The notes under the pieces: generated by a model
Database searches by the model: none
What the model was told of the DNA's origin: nothing
What the model saw: only the letters and a program-made list of their open reading frames with translations
Shown here: positions 35,283-45,013 of the stretch, piece by piece
Layout: each line of letters opens with the position of its first letter
Numbering within the stretch: the stretch's first letter is position 1
Made by a program: the position numbers and the translations under genes
Assembly (NCBI GenBank): GCA_016868055.1
Contig: VGHX01000003.1
Span: forward strand, 1-63,704
DNA length: 63,704 nt
Source: Betaproteobacteria bacterium
Lineage (GTDB): Bacteria; Pseudomonadota; Gammaproteobacteria; Burkholderiales; Burkholderiaceae_D
Direction of reading: 5' to 3'

Positions 35283-36227
35283 TCAGGTGTAGACGTCCGT
35301 GAACGACGGCGTTGCTTCACCGGTGTGATAGAAGATGCCGCTCCACAGCTTGTCTTCTGTCCAGGTGGTGACCGGACGATCGCGCATCGACAGATAACCC
35401 AGACCCGCAAAGGTCTCGTTGCGGTTACCGCTTGGGTCGAAGAAGTAAATCGTCTCGCCGCGTGTGATGCCATGGCGGGTCGGTGCGACATCAATCTTGA
35501 CCTTTTTCTTGGCCATCACATCCGCAGCCTTCAACACGTCGTGCCATGAGTCGAGGAAGAACGACACATGGTGCAAGCCGGAAGTGGGTGCGCCAACGAA
35601 AGCGATATCGTGAGGCTTGTTGGTGCAAGCGAGGAAGGCCGCTGCCTGAATCGCGCCGCCAGGGCCAACCAGTACTTGCTCGACCAGATGGAAATCAAGC
35701 ACATCTTTGAAGAACGCGACGTTGTCGGCGACGGTATTCACACCCGTCTCTGGGTTCAATTCGCACATCAACAGGCAGTGATCCACCCAGTGCGCGCCGG
35801 CACCGGTGATATTGTCTGGCCAAGGGTCCGGGTTGGTGGTACCCACTTCAGTACCGACGTATTCTTTCTGCGCGAACAACCGCATCTCATGGCCGCTCGG
35901 CAGTTTGTATTGCAGCATGCGACCGGTAGCAGGTAGCGCGCCTTCCGCGAGTTCAGTGACCTTGATGCCATGGGCTTCGATACGCTTTTTGAAATCGTCG
36001 AGGTCGCTGTCTTTTTCGCACTTGTAGGCGACGTGATTCATGCCGGCCTGATCAGACGGTGTCAGGACCAACGAGTAACGATCCCATTCATCCCAGCACT
36101 TGAGGTAGACATTACCTGCTTTGTCTTCCATGGTCACCTTCATGCCGAGCACTTCTGTGTAGTGCTTGACTGCAGCCCCCATGTCCATCACTTTCAGGCT
36201 GGCATGCCCAATGCGCATAACGCCCAT
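35283..36227 (-). CDS. dmpB: Catechol 2,3-dioxygenase
   Basis: 314 residues, typical of XylE/DmpB. Extradiol iron ligands are visible as His in HWVDHCLLM, His in [12 protein letters not shown] and Glu in [32 protein letters not shown] is the family signature. It cleaves catechol to 2-hydroxymuconic semialdehyde. Preceded by AAAGGAGAGA and ends the upper operon. Confidence 0.96.
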   Translation of the reverse strand: MGVMRIGHASLKVMDMGAAVKHYTEVLGMKVTMEDKAGNVYLKCWDEWDRYSLVLTPSDQAGMNHVAYKCEKDSDLDDFKKRIEAHGIKVTELAEGALPATGRMLQYKLPSGHEMRLFAQKEYVGTEVGTTNPDPWPDNITGAGAHWVDHCLLMCELNPETGVNTVADNVAFFKDVLDFHLVEQVLVGPGGAIQAAAFLACTNKPHDIAFVGAPTSGLHHVSFFLDSWHDVLKAADVMAKKKVKIDVAPTRHGITRGETIYFFDPSGNRNETFAGLGYLSMRDRPVTTWTEDKLWSGIFYHTGEATPSFTDVYT

Positions 36228-36238
36228 GGCTCTCTCCT

Positions 36239-36598
36239 TTATTTTATGGTTGCAGGTGGGGTGGCCTGCGCATCGTACCCCTTGAAAAACGGTTTACTCA
36301 TCTTGCCGGCAACCTCCAGTCGCAATTGACAACTCGGACCAACCCGACAGGCAAGTGTGTAGCCTTGCATTTCTTCTTCCGCGCTCACATGGGCGCGGCT
36401 GACCGGCCCCAGTGTTTCGGTACTGCCTTCAATGATCTTGACTTTGCATACGCCACAGCCGCCATTAACGCAGCCGACCGGAATACCTTTGCGACCAAGC
36501 CGTATCATCCCTTGGAGGAGGCTCTCCCCAATCGCACACGGATAGCTTTCACCGGTTTGATCGATCGTGACTTGCACTTTGGGTCGAAAATCAAACAT
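36239..36598 (-). CDS. dmpQ: Plant-type [2Fe-2S] ferredoxin (XylT/DmpQ-like)
   Basis: 119 residues. Cluster cysteines are in [11 protein letters not shown] and LACRVGPSC. In meta-cleavage operons this ferredoxin reduces catechol 2,3-dioxygenase inactivated by oxidation, and here too it lies between the phenol hydroxylase reductase gene and dmpB (11-bp gap). Good match in size and context. Confidence 0.93.
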   Translation of the reverse strand: MFDFRPKVQVTIDQTGESYPCAIGESLLQGMIRLGRKGIPVGCVNGGCGVCKVKIIEGSTETLGPVSRAHVSAEEEMQGYTLACRVGPSCQLRLEVAGKMSKPFFKGYDAQATPPATIK

Positions 36599-36607
36599 GG
36601 CCTGAAC

Positions 36608-37666
36608 TCACACGCGTTTGAACAAAGCGCTACGTGGTTTCGCCGCATCTGCAGCGGTGATGAATTTTTCGGCGTAGATATCGCGTTCGTACAAGCGACC
36701 CTGCATCAACGTGCCGAGGCAAGCCTCAATCATCGCGGGTGGCCCGCACAGATATGCCTTGTGGCCCGAAAAATCACCGTTGAAATGCTGCTGCGCGGCT
36801 TCATGCACAAAGCCCTTGATGCCATCGAAGCCGGAAGCGTCTTCCGACAGCGCAGGGATGTAGCTGAAGTTACTGTGCTGGGCTGCCAGCGCTTTGAACT
36901 CGTCGTCGTAATACAACTCGGCGTGATTGCGCTGCCCGTAGACCAGCGTGATCGGTTGCGTTGATCCCTGCGAGAGCAGATCGAGAATCATCGAGCGCGG
37001 GCTGGATAAGCCCGAGCCACCCGCCATGAAAATCATCGGCGCGTTGAGCGAGCTGCGCACAAAGAAGCGACCATACGGTCCGGAGACGCGCATCGAGTCG
37101 CCCACCTTTAGCGTCTCGTGCAGATACGCAGTACCAGGACCACCCGGAATAATGCGAACATTAATCTCCAGCTCGCCCGTACTTGCGATATCTTGCGGTG
37201 AGTTAGCAATCGAAAACGGTCGATCGCCTTCAATACCCGGTAAGGCCAGCTGCACATACTGACCTGCCTGAAAATCAATCGGCTTATCCAGCTTGAGCCA
37301 GATCGCCTTGATGGTGGGCGTCATCGTCTCGATGCGACTCACTGTGCAATGAAAATCCGTGACCGGAATAATGCGCGCGTCCGGATCTTCATCAACATCC
37401 GCCTCGATCTCGACATCGCTCTGCAGGGTGGCGCAGCAGGCAAGGGCTTTACCTTCATCACGCTCGAAATCCATCAGCGCGAATGGGTTAGCCAGTCCAT
37501 GATCGACGTCGCCATCCAATATAGTGACCTTGCACGTACCACACAGACCATGACCGCAGGCATGCGGGATATAAATACCTTGACGAAGGGCTGCGTCGAG
37601 GATGGTTTGGCCTTCCTCGACGTCAATCGTGGCGCCGAGCGGTTCAATGGTCAGTTGCTGTGACAT
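36608..37666 (-). CDS. dmpP: Phenol hydroxylase reductase component P5
   Basis: 352 residues. An N-terminal [2Fe-2S] domain (CGHGLCGTCKVTI, then ALACCATLQSD) is followed by a FAD domain (RPFSIANSP, about residue 155) and an NAD domain (FMAGGSGLSSPRSMILDLL; AYLCGPPAMIEACL). It passes electrons from NADH to the diiron hydroxylase. Confidence 0.96.
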   Translation of the reverse strand: MSQQLTIEPLGATIDVEEGQTILDAALRQGIYIPHACGHGLCGTCKVTILDGDVDHGLANPFALMDFERDEGKALACCATLQSDVEIEADVDEDPDARIIPVTDFHCTVSRIETMTPTIKAIWLKLDKPIDFQAGQYVQLALPGIEGDRPFSIANSPQDIASTGELEINVRIIPGGPGTAYLHETLKVGDSMRVSGPYGRFFVRSSLNAPMIFMAGGSGLSSPRSMILDLLSQGSTQPITLVYGQRNHAELYYDDEFKALAAQHSNFSYIPALSEDASGFDGIKGFVHEAAQQHFNGDFSGHKAYLCGPPAMIEACLGTLMQGRLYERDIYAEKFITAADAAKPRSALFKRV

Positions 37667-37733
37667 GGTGGTACGTGGTCCGTGCTGAGGTTGTGATCAG
37701 AGTGGCCTTGTCATGGTATCGATGCAGTACCGA

Positions 37734-38108
37734 TTAAAAACCGGTCTCGGCACGAATACCTTCCAACGCCGGCGTACGGAAGCGGATCAGACTCTTGTGC
37801 CCAATGCCATGATGTTCAAGCGACTTGCCCACATCAGGAATAAAGCGTTTGTTCGAGTTGAACCACTGCACACTTTTCCAATCGATATCCTCGAACTCGG
37901 GGTGCTCGCCATACAACTCCGGCAGCACTTCCATGATCACCGCACCGAACGGCAAGGTGCGCGGCACCGGAATGCAGAAGGGTGCCGCGAACATCGGATG
38001 ATTTTCCCAGTGCAGATACAGCAGATGCTTGCCGTGGAATTTGTCCTCGGTGTCTTGCTGAATCAGCGGGTAGTCACCGATGTGGCGTAGCATGTCATTG
38101 GTTGTCAT
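37734..38108 (-). CDS. dmpO: Phenol hydroxylase subunit P4
   Basis: 124 residues: the small gamma-type subunit of the hydroxylase. Conserved features: LLYLHWENHPMFAAPFCIPVPRTLPFGAVIMEVLPELYGEHPEFEDIDW and C-terminal LRFRTPxLEG-type (LIRFRTPALEGI). Immediately downstream of the canonical dmpN (5-bp gap). A paralogue lies at 45014. Confidence 0.93.
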   Translation of the reverse strand: MTTNDMLRHIGDYPLIQQDTEDKFHGKHLLYLHWENHPMFAAPFCIPVPRTLPFGAVIMEVLPELYGEHPEFEDIDWKSVQWFNSNKRFIPDVGKSLEHHGIGHKSLIRFRTPALEGIRAETGF

Positions 38109-38112
38109 GGCG

Positions 38113-39678
38113 TTATTCCCCCATGCCTTGCGGCTTCATGCGACCACTCCATGCGCGGAAGTGCTTGCGGTCTTTGCTGTTGGTGAAGTCGCCGTTATCC
38201 TCGCCGGCATGCACGTCGTAGTAGCGCATCACTTCACGCACCGGGCTGTCGCCAGGTGAGGCCGGGTTGATATCGTCCGGGTAGCAGCTGCCCTGATAAA
38301 TCTGATGCACCGGCAACCAGGACTGCGCGTATTTCTTCGGCTCGTGCTCGAAAATTTCTTTGCAGTGGTCGCTGCAGAAGTGGTACTTCATGCCGTGGTA
38401 GTCGGTCTCACGCAGGCTGATCTGCGTCGGGTCACCTTGCTCGGTAAACAGCGCGGGTACCTGACACACCTGGCACAGCATCGGCAACACCTGGTTGTAC
38501 CAACGGCCTTCTTTGCCTTTGGCTTGCTTGTCCCAGTACTCCAGACGCGGACGGTAGTAACGATCGAAGCTGTCGGGATATTTTGAAGACAGCCAGTCCA
38601 TCTCGTCTTTGCTCGGCACCCAGGTATGGAATGCGGTGGCATGACCATACTGGTAGAACGTTGCCCAGGCTTGGTGGCTGATATGGTCCTTGCCTTCGCA
38701 GGCCTGTTCCCAGCCTTTCGGCTTACGAATGCCGTAGCGGGCGAGATCGGCAAACAGTGCGCCACCGTTCTCTTCAGCGTACATGGTCCATGCTTCTTTC
38801 CAGCTCATCACGCGCTTGGGCAGCATGTAGTCCTGCATCATCGCCACCAAGGTCAGCAGGCGATAGCCGCGCCAGAACCACTTGTCCATCCAACGTTGCA
38901 CGATCGGCACGTTTTGCGGATCCTGCTCCAGCATGAACTTGATGCACTCGATGCCGAGTGTCATGTGACGTGATTCATCTGACTGCGCCGAGAAGCCGAA
39001 GGTCACAGTCGACAAATCACCGTTGTGTGCCGCGCCCGACATGAAAGGCACGAACAGCAGGTTGGTCAGCACATATTCAAACGAGAAGCTGACCGCAGTG
39101 AGAAACTCGAACGGGCCGCCGGTATAAGCATCTTCAAAGAAGCTCTTCGGCACGGACAGATACCAGACATTGTCGAACCAGGCCGGCGCATTGTGCATGC
39201 CGTTGTAGTACTTGTTGTAGTGCGAGATAGCGTGCGTCTCGGTTTGGCAGTGACGCAATTCATCGACCGCCTGCATCTGCGCAGCGACACGCGCACCAGC
39301 ACCAGTGAACTGACGGCCAGCGTGGGCGAAGCCACGGTGTGCGTAGTACTCGAGGGGTGTGACGCCTTGAATGAATAGCTTGAGCGCGTTGATATAACGC
39401 GCATCGGTGACACCGAGTTCGCCATGGTTTTGTGCGAAGGCCTCGATCACCGCATACAGCTTGCGCTCTTTTTCGCCCTGGTATTTCCAGTAGGCCTCCA
39501 TCGTCAGACGGAATGGGTCTTCCCACTTATCCCAGTCGTGCACGATGATGCCTTCGTAGCGATCATACGGAAACACTTTATCCATCGGTTGATAAGTGGT
39601 CTCCCAGTGCAGATCACGGGTCATTGCCGCGTAACGCTCTTTCAGGCCAAGTTTCTTTTTGGTGACTCGTGTGTCCAT
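38113..39678 (-). CDS. dmpN: Phenol hydroxylase large oxygenase subunit P3 (canonical diiron)
   Basis: 521 residues. All six diiron ligands of a bacterial multicomponent monooxygenase alpha subunit are visible: E110 (TPLEYY), E140/H143 (DELRH), E201 (FEYVL), E235/H238 (DESRH). A C-terminal Zn-type Cys set (CQVC...FCSDHC) is present. It hydroxylates phenol to catechol. It lies after livF and before dmpO, separated from dmpKLM by the inserted dmpN2-dmpO2-liv block. Confidence 0.96.
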   Translation of the reverse strand: MDTRVTKKKLGLKERYAAMTRDLHWETTYQPMDKVFPYDRYEGIIVHDWDKWEDPFRLTMEAYWKYQGEKERKLYAVIEAFAQNHGELGVTDARYINALKLFIQGVTPLEYYAHRGFAHAGRQFTGAGARVAAQMQAVDELRHCQTETHAISHYNKYYNGMHNAPAWFDNVWYLSVPKSFFEDAYTGGPFEFLTAVSFSFEYVLTNLLFVPFMSGAAHNGDLSTVTFGFSAQSDESRHMTLGIECIKFMLEQDPQNVPIVQRWMDKWFWRGYRLLTLVAMMQDYMLPKRVMSWKEAWTMYAEENGGALFADLARYGIRKPKGWEQACEGKDHISHQAWATFYQYGHATAFHTWVPSKDEMDWLSSKYPDSFDRYYRPRLEYWDKQAKGKEGRWYNQVLPMLCQVCQVPALFTEQGDPTQISLRETDYHGMKYHFCSDHCKEIFEHEPKKYAQSWLPVHQIYQGSCYPDDINPASPGDSPVREVMRYYDVHAGEDNGDFTNSKDRKHFRAWSGRMKPQGMGE

Positions 39679-39735
39679 GAGGGGTCTCCGGTGGGTCAGT
39701 GTGTAAGGGTGTGGGTGGTAAAAAATTTATTGTTA

Positions 39736-40503
39736 TTAAAGGCCAACGGCTTCTGCATCCGAAACCGGGAAATAAGCTCGGTGCAAGATCTCGGGCTCGT
39801 CACGCAGCTTGCCAGGCGCGCCGTCGTAGGAAACCCGGCCGCGTGACATGACGTAGACGTGGTGCGAAAGTGCTAACGCCAGTTGGGTGAACTGCTCAAT
39901 CAGCAGCACGCCAATGCCGCTGTCGGCGATTTTACGGATGATCGGCACCAAGCGTGCGACGATGGTCGGTGCTAGTCCAAATGACAACTCATCAATCACC
40001 AAAAAGCGTGGCTCGACCATCAGCGCCTGCGCGATGGCGACCATTTGTTGTTGTCCACCCGAGAGGTCACCCGCGGCTTGCGGCAGCTTTTCTTTCAGCT
40101 CGGGGAACAGCGCTAATACGCGCTCGATCGAGGCATTGGTGTCACCGCGTGACATGCCACCTGCGGCCACCAACAAGTTATCGCGCACCGTCAACTCGCG
40201 CAGCACTTGGTGCCCCTCAGGCACAGTACCGATACCTGCACGACGAATTTCATCCGGCTCCATGCCGACCAGATCACGACCATCGAGCCAGATCTCACCG
40301 AACACGGGCTCAACCACACCCGCAATACCCAGCACAGTGCTGGTTTTACCGGCGCCATTGGCACCGGCGAGCGCGGTGATCTTGCCGGGGGCGATACGCA
40401 GTTCAATACCCTCGACGGCTTTCTTGGTGCCGCGGACCATGACCAGATCGCGGATTTCAAGCCAACCCTCGCGCAGATTGTCGGGTGCGATTTTGGCGCT
40501 CAT
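39736..40503 (-). CDS. livF: Branched-chain-type ABC transporter ATPase (LivF-like)
   Basis: 255 residues. Walker A GANGAGKTS, signature LSGGQQQ, Walker B RFLVIDELSFGLAP. Start overlaps the livG stop by 4 bp (ATGA) with GGAGGTGG before it. Last gene of an intact five-gene HAAT-type transporter located in the phenol operon, suggesting uptake of an aromatic or acidic substrate rather than amino acids; inference from context. Confidence 0.93.
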   Translation of the reverse strand: MSAKIAPDNLREGWLEIRDLVMVRGTKKAVEGIELRIAPGKITALAGANGAGKTSTVLGIAGVVEPVFGEIWLDGRDLVGMEPDEIRRAGIGTVPEGHQVLRELTVRDNLLVAAGGMSRGDTNASIERVLALFPELKEKLPQAAGDLSGGQQQMVAIAQALMVEPRFLVIDELSFGLAPTIVARLVPIIRKIADSGIGVLLIEQFTQLALALSHHVYVMSRGRVSYDGAPGKLRDEPEILHRAYFPVSDAEAVGL

Positions 40504-41231
40504 GCTGCCACCTCCAGATCATCAAAATTACCCAGATAGGCTTGCTGCACTTCCGGTTTCTTCAATACTTCCAAGGTAGGGCCGAGCGCGAGCAGCTTGC
40601 CGAAGTCCAGCACCATGGTCTCGTTGCAGCAGGCCGCAATCAGCTCCACATCATGGTCGATCAAAAATACCTGTGCCTTGCAGTAGCCGGGGATACCCTT
40701 GATCACTTTCTGCAAGTGTTCGGATTCGGTTTCTGTCATACCCGCACCCGGTTCATCCAGCATCACTAATTTTGGGTTACCGATTAAGGCCTTGGCGATT
40801 TCTGCGAGGTGACGCTCTTCGGTGGAGAGCGCGTCGCCTTTGCGATTCAAACGATGCGATAGCCCGACGAAATCAATCGCGCCATACACCGCTTTTTTTT
40901 CTGCGTCACGGCTATCAAATCGCGCGTGATCGGCAATTGCTTGTACGTTTTCAAGCAGCGTGAGGTCATCAGCGATCTGATCCGTCTGAAAGGTACGGCG
41001 CAGTCCAAAGGTCGCCCGCTCATGCGCAGGTACACCGGTGATCATTTCGCCGTTAACTTTCACCCAACCGCGTCGCGGTTCAACGAAGCCGGACAGTACA
41101 TTCAGTAGCGTAGTCTTGCCGGCACCATTCGGTCCGATCAAGCCGACAATCGGGCGGTTTAGCGTGACGGTCAAACCATCAATCGGTTTGACACCACCGA
41201 ACTGCACGCACAGGTCATTAATCTCTATCAT
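40500..41231 (-). CDS. livG: Branched-chain-type ABC transporter ATPase (LivG-like)
   Basis: 243 residues. Walker A GPNGAGKTT, degenerate signature LSTEERH in place of LSGGQ, Walker B KLVMLDEPGAGM. The C-loop change (STEE for SGGQ) is unusual and could affect ATPase cooperativity; LivF keeps a normal one. RBS AAGGGGAAG. Confidence 0.92.
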   Translation of the reverse strand: MIEINDLCVQFGGVKPIDGLTVTLNRPIVGLIGPNGAGKTTLLNVLSGFVEPRRGWVKVNGEMITGVPAHERATFGLRRTFQTDQIADDLTLLENVQAIADHARFDSRDAEKKAVYGAIDFVGLSHRLNRKGDALSTEERHLAEIAKALIGNPKLVMLDEPGAGMTETESEHLQKVIKGIPGYCKAQVFLIDHDVELIAACCNETMVLDFGKLLALGPTLEVLKKPEVQQAYLGNFDDLEVAA

Positions 41232-41241
41232 GAGCTTCCCC

Positions 41242-42723
41242 TTAGCGATACGCTGCGAAAGGTTTCGGATACTTGGCGTCGATTTTCTGACGCAGCGGCA
41301 GAATCGCAGGATGCATCAGCAGCTGGATCAGGAAGCGGATCGCGATCGAGCTCCAGATAATTGTTAGCGCGACGGTGTAATCCACGTCGAACACACCGTT
41401 CACGACCCAGCCCACGAAGTAACCAATGAACAGCACATTCAGCGTGCGCTTGACGATGCGATGATCTGGCATCAGGCCGAGTGCACTCATGACATTTGCT
41501 AGCCGCAAGGAGAGCCAGGCTTCTGCATCTTCAGCCGCGTCTTGCACACGCTTGCCAAAGAAGCCTAACAACAACCAGCACACGCCCGGAATCGCTTGAC
41601 GGAACAGCAGGGCAATCAGCGACAAGAACAAGGCACCGGCAAAACCCATCGCCTGGTAATGGACGGCGGCGAGCGCCAGACCGATTGAGATTGCACCCCA
41701 GATAATCGAGCCTTCGACAATGCGGCTGACGCGAACAAACTTGTAGAAATCTGCTAGTTGACCTGCGAGACCTTTGCGGCCTTGGATCAGCGAGATCAGT
41801 AGCGCGAAGCCGTAGAAGGCATTCGATAAGTTGCCATCAACACCGTGATCATTCAGCAGTGCGGGCAGTGCACGAATCAGCAAGCCGGCGAACACCGCGC
41901 CCATCCAGTGATACGCACCACCGACAATCGTCAGTGCGTACAGCAGGATCGATTGCGCAACCGGAAAACCAGTATTGTCGAGCTGGCCGTTCAAACCCGC
42001 TAATAAACCGCCGGCCAAGCCAGCCAAGGTTCCGGCCATTGCAAACGCGAGTGCTTTGTAGCGCACCACTGAGACACCTGCCGCAATTGCTGCAGCTTCC
42101 GATTTACGAATCAAGCCCCAGGCGCGACCGGGCAGTGTGGCACGCGCCCATTCAATCAGGCCCATGCCAAGCGCCAGCCAGAACATGGTGTAGCGGAAGT
42201 AATCGACATCGGTCGGTGCGATCAGTGGGCGCGCAATCATCATGCGCTTACCGTTGACCACATGACCGGTCCAACCTGCGCCACCATCCGGGAAGCCGAT
42301 CACATTAAATACCACCTGCACGGCGGCAGCGATCATCAAGGTGAGTAGTGCGAGGTAGAGGCCGCGCATGCGCAGTGCTGGTAGGCCGAGAATCAATCCG
42401 AATAAACCCGCGATCAGTGCGCCGAGTACGAGTGCAAATTCAAATGGCATGCCGGTACCGTGCACCAGTCGCAGACAAAACCAACCGCCGACACCGGCCA
42501 ACGCAAACTGCGCTAACGACACCATGCCGAGTTGTCCGTACAGCAGAGCAACCGTACCAGAGGCGAGCACCAGGCATGCAACCGTCGAGAAGGTATTCAA
42601 CCAGTAGGATGAGAACACCCAGGGACCAATCAGCGCGACGATGAAGAAGGTGATCAGCATCGGGCGCACACGCTGAAATGGTGTGCCCGGCGGGATATCG
42701 GGTTTGTCCTTATTGCGTGCCAT
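41242..42723 (-). CDS. livM: Branched-chain-type ABC permease LivM with long C-terminal extension
   Basis: 493 residues against roughly 320-360 for most LivM. The first ~325 residues form the permease (GQLGMVSLAQFALAGVGGWF, GLPALRMRGLYLALLTLMIAAAVQ, IRKSEAAAIAAGVSVVRYKALAFAMAGTLAGLAGGL, LTIVGGAYHWMGAVFAGLLI). The remaining ~165 residues (from about DFYKFVRVSRIVEG) add three or four further TM helices and do not resemble the family core. The start is 7 bp after livH. Confidence 0.9.
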   Translation of the reverse strand: MARNKDKPDIPPGTPFQRVRPMLITFFIVALIGPWVFSSYWLNTFSTVACLVLASGTVALLYGQLGMVSLAQFALAGVGGWFCLRLVHGTGMPFEFALVLGALIAGLFGLILGLPALRMRGLYLALLTLMIAAAVQVVFNVIGFPDGGAGWTGHVVNGKRMMIARPLIAPTDVDYFRYTMFWLALGMGLIEWARATLPGRAWGLIRKSEAAAIAAGVSVVRYKALAFAMAGTLAGLAGGLLAGLNGQLDNTGFPVAQSILLYALTIVGGAYHWMGAVFAGLLIRALPALLNDHGVDGNLSNAFYGFALLISLIQGRKGLAGQLADFYKFVRVSRIVEGSIIWGAISIGLALAAVHYQAMGFAGALFLSLIALLFRQAIPGVCWLLLGFFGKRVQDAAEDAEAWLSLRLANVMSALGLMPDHRIVKRTLNVLFIGYFVGWVVNGVFDVDYTVALTIIWSSIAIRFLIQLLMHPAILPLRQKIDAKYPKPFAAYR

Positions 42724-42729
42724 GGTGAG

Positions 42730-43614
42730 TTACTCCAGATGACTGTTATCACGCGACAGGCCGATGCCATGTCGCTGCTGCCACAGCACCACGCTAATCG
42801 CCACCACAAACGCGGTGGCTGATCCATAGCGCTGCACCTCGGGAACCAGATTCAGCAAAGACTCGATCACGCCAATCACGAGTCCGCCAATCACGGTCGC
42901 TGTCAAAGAATTCATGCGTCCCACCATGGCCGCTGCCATCGCAGGAATCACCAGAAAGGTCAGCACGGTGGGGTTGAGTCGCACCATGTTGCCCATGAAC
43001 AGACCACTGATACCGGCCAACAAACCGGCGAGGGTCCAGGCCCAGGTATCAATACGTTTGACGCGTACGCCGACCAGGCCGGCGAGTACACGGTTGCTCT
43101 GTAATGCGCGCATGCGCAATCCGAGCGGTGTTTTTGCGAGTAGCCACAACATGCCGACGGTAGCGCCGGCTGCGAACAGCAGCGCGACGACACGGGTGTG
43201 ACTGATTAGACGACGACCATCAAATTCAATACCGTCAGAATCGGTAGGTAGTACCAGGCGACGAGGATCATCGCCCCAGTACCACTGCGCGATACCCATG
43301 ATCATCAACGCGAAGCCGAGCGTGGCCATGGCACGCACCACGCGGTCTTGGTGCGTGAGCGAGGGCGCAATAAAGCGCCCATACGCCCACGACAACAGCG
43401 TAGCGACACCCACACCCGCGACCCAGCCCATCCAGTCGTCATATTCAAGATCAATCACCTGCCAGCACACCATGGCAGCGAGGCCGCCAAGTGCACCGAA
43501 GGCAAAGTTGACCACGCCACTGGCACGGTACAGCACTACCAGGCCGACGCCCGAGAGTGCGTACACCGCACCGACGCTGATACCGACCACGATGAAGGGG
43601 AGCAGGGTTTCCAT
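42730..43614 (-). CDS. livH: Branched-chain-type ABC permease LivH
   Basis: 294 residues with about eight TM helices. It opens with LPFIVVGISVGAVYALSGVGLVVLYRASGVVNFAFGALGGLAAMVCW and has the coupling segment LGLRMRALQSNRVLAGLVGVRVKRIDTWAWTLAGLLAGISG. The ordering J-H-M-G-F is canonical. Confidence 0.93.
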   Translation of the reverse strand: METLLPFIVVGISVGAVYALSGVGLVVLYRASGVVNFAFGALGGLAAMVCWQVIDLEYDDWMGWVAGVGVATLLSWAYGRFIAPSLTHQDRVVRAMATLGFALMIMGIAQWYWGDDPRRLVLPTDSDGIEFDGRRLISHTRVVALLFAAGATVGMLWLLAKTPLGLRMRALQSNRVLAGLVGVRVKRIDTWAWTLAGLLAGISGLFMGNMVRLNPTVLTFLVIPAMAAAMVGRMNSLTATVIGGLVIGVIESLLNLVPEVQRYGSATAFVVAISVVLWQQRHGIGLSRDNSHLE

Positions 43615-43649
43615 ATTCAGCTCGTTTCGCGTTGAATCAGATCGTGAGA

Positions 43650-44900
43650 TTAATTAACCAAGCCGCCCTTGGCTTCGAGCTTGAGTACATCATCCAGGTC
43701 GGAGTCTTTGGACTGATAGCACTCGGTCAGGGTCTTGAAGCCACCCTTTTGCAACAGCGCAGCGCGGCCAGCATGGTTAGGCTGGTGACGCTCACCCGGA
43801 CCGAAGTACCAAGCACCGCACATCATGTCGGTCTTCCACTTGGTAGTGCCAACGATGGCCTGGTAGGCTGATTTACGATCGACGTTGCCCTTAATGCGCA
43901 GCAGTGCATCGGTAGTAGCCTTGGCGGCCAGGAAGCCGGCTTGCGAGAAAGTGTCGCGTGGGTCTTTCTTGTCACCGAACTTGTCCATGACGGCAATCCA
44001 GTTGGTGTTGTCCGGGCCTGTGCTATCCATCGGCTGCAGCTCCATGTGCACGTACAATTTGTCGTGCCAGTACTTGCCAACCGCTTTCGGCATATCAGCG
44101 TGGTAAGCCGAGGTTGGCAGACCCCACTTCGCGCTCTTGCCCAGATCTTGTTGCTCAGCTGCGGTGAGAATCGGCAGCATCATGCCGCGTGGCATACCGA
44201 GCACCACACCTTCACTCTTGGCAGCAGCAACTTGCAGCGCAATCGCGTTGCCATCGAGCTGGCCCGGATCGAAGATCACGGTCTTCACAGGGATGTTGTT
44301 GGCTTTGCCGTAAGACTCAACGCCACCGCACACCCAGTCACCAAAGCCAGGAATACCTGGGGCAACACACGTCAGGCTCTTCAGCTTGAAGGTTTCGGTG
44401 ATGTACTGAGCTGCGCCTAAGGTTGATTGACGCGGACCCGAGTTGAACGAGATGTAGTTCTTGCCATAGAAGCAGGCGCGCGGTACGCCCACACCGGATA
44501 CCGAGGCCACGCCTTCTTTGACGTACAGATCATTATTGGCGCCGCACTCAACGAATGATGACGAGCCCGTCATTGCAACGACCTTGGTGTCTTTCACCAG
44601 TTTGTTCGCTGCTTGCGAAGCGACCTCCGGGTTCCAGGTGTCGTCTTGCACGGTGTACTGAATCGGACGGCCGTTGATACCGCCGTTGGCGTTGACGCAG
44701 TTGAAGTAGGCTTGGGCTGCGCGTGCGGAGGAGGAGAAATCCTCAGGGCCGGTTTTACCGACGATGGCACCAATTTGAATTGGATCGCCGCTCGCTTTTT
44801 TCCCGTTCCCCATGCCGCACTTATCCTGTGCCATCGCGCCCGAAGCGGCGAGACCCAGCGTCAGCGCAACTGCACCGCCAAGAATAGTGGTCTTTTTCAT
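43650..44900 (-). CDS. livJ: ABC transporter periplasmic substrate-binding protein (LivJ-like)
   Basis: 416 residues. Signal peptide MKKTTILGGAVALTLGLAASGAMA-Q. Periplasmic-binding type 1 fold: IQIGAIVGKTGPEDFSSSARAAQAYFNCVNANGGINGRPIQYTVQDDTWNPEVASQAANKLV. First gene of the transporter, placed after dmpO2. The family includes amino acid, urea and aromatic-acid binders; the ligand cannot be read directly. Confidence 0.93.
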   Translation of the reverse strand: MKKTTILGGAVALTLGLAASGAMAQDKCGMGNGKKASGDPIQIGAIVGKTGPEDFSSSARAAQAYFNCVNANGGINGRPIQYTVQDDTWNPEVASQAANKLVKDTKVVAMTGSSSFVECGANNDLYVKEGVASVSGVGVPRACFYGKNYISFNSGPRQSTLGAAQYITETFKLKSLTCVAPGIPGFGDWVCGGVESYGKANNIPVKTVIFDPGQLDGNAIALQVAAAKSEGVVLGMPRGMMLPILTAAEQQDLGKSAKWGLPTSAYHADMPKAVGKYWHDKLYVHMELQPMDSTGPDNTNWIAVMDKFGDKKDPRDTFSQAGFLAAKATTDALLRIKGNVDRKSAYQAIVGTTKWKTDMMCGAWYFGPGERHQPNHAGRAALLQKGGFKTLTECYQSKDSDLDDVLKLEAKGGLVN

Positions 44901-44953
44901 GTCTTGCTGTCTCCGTTATGTCTTTTTTACTGACGACGGTCCCGATTTACTTC

Positions 44954-44990
44954 ACGTATCGCCACCGGGTCCGTGGAGGTGGCGATACGT
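44954..44990. repeat. Perfect 13-bp stem-loop between dmpO2 and livJ
   Basis: ACGTATCGCCACC (44954-44966) and GGTGGCGATACGT (44978-44990) are exact inverted repeats with an 11-nt loop. On the minus strand it follows the dmpO2 stop and precedes livJ. No T-run, so it may stabilise mRNA or tune expression between the two parts of the operon. Confidence 0.75.
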
Positions 44991-45013
44991 TGCGTCGCTA
45001 TTGCGGGGAGGAG

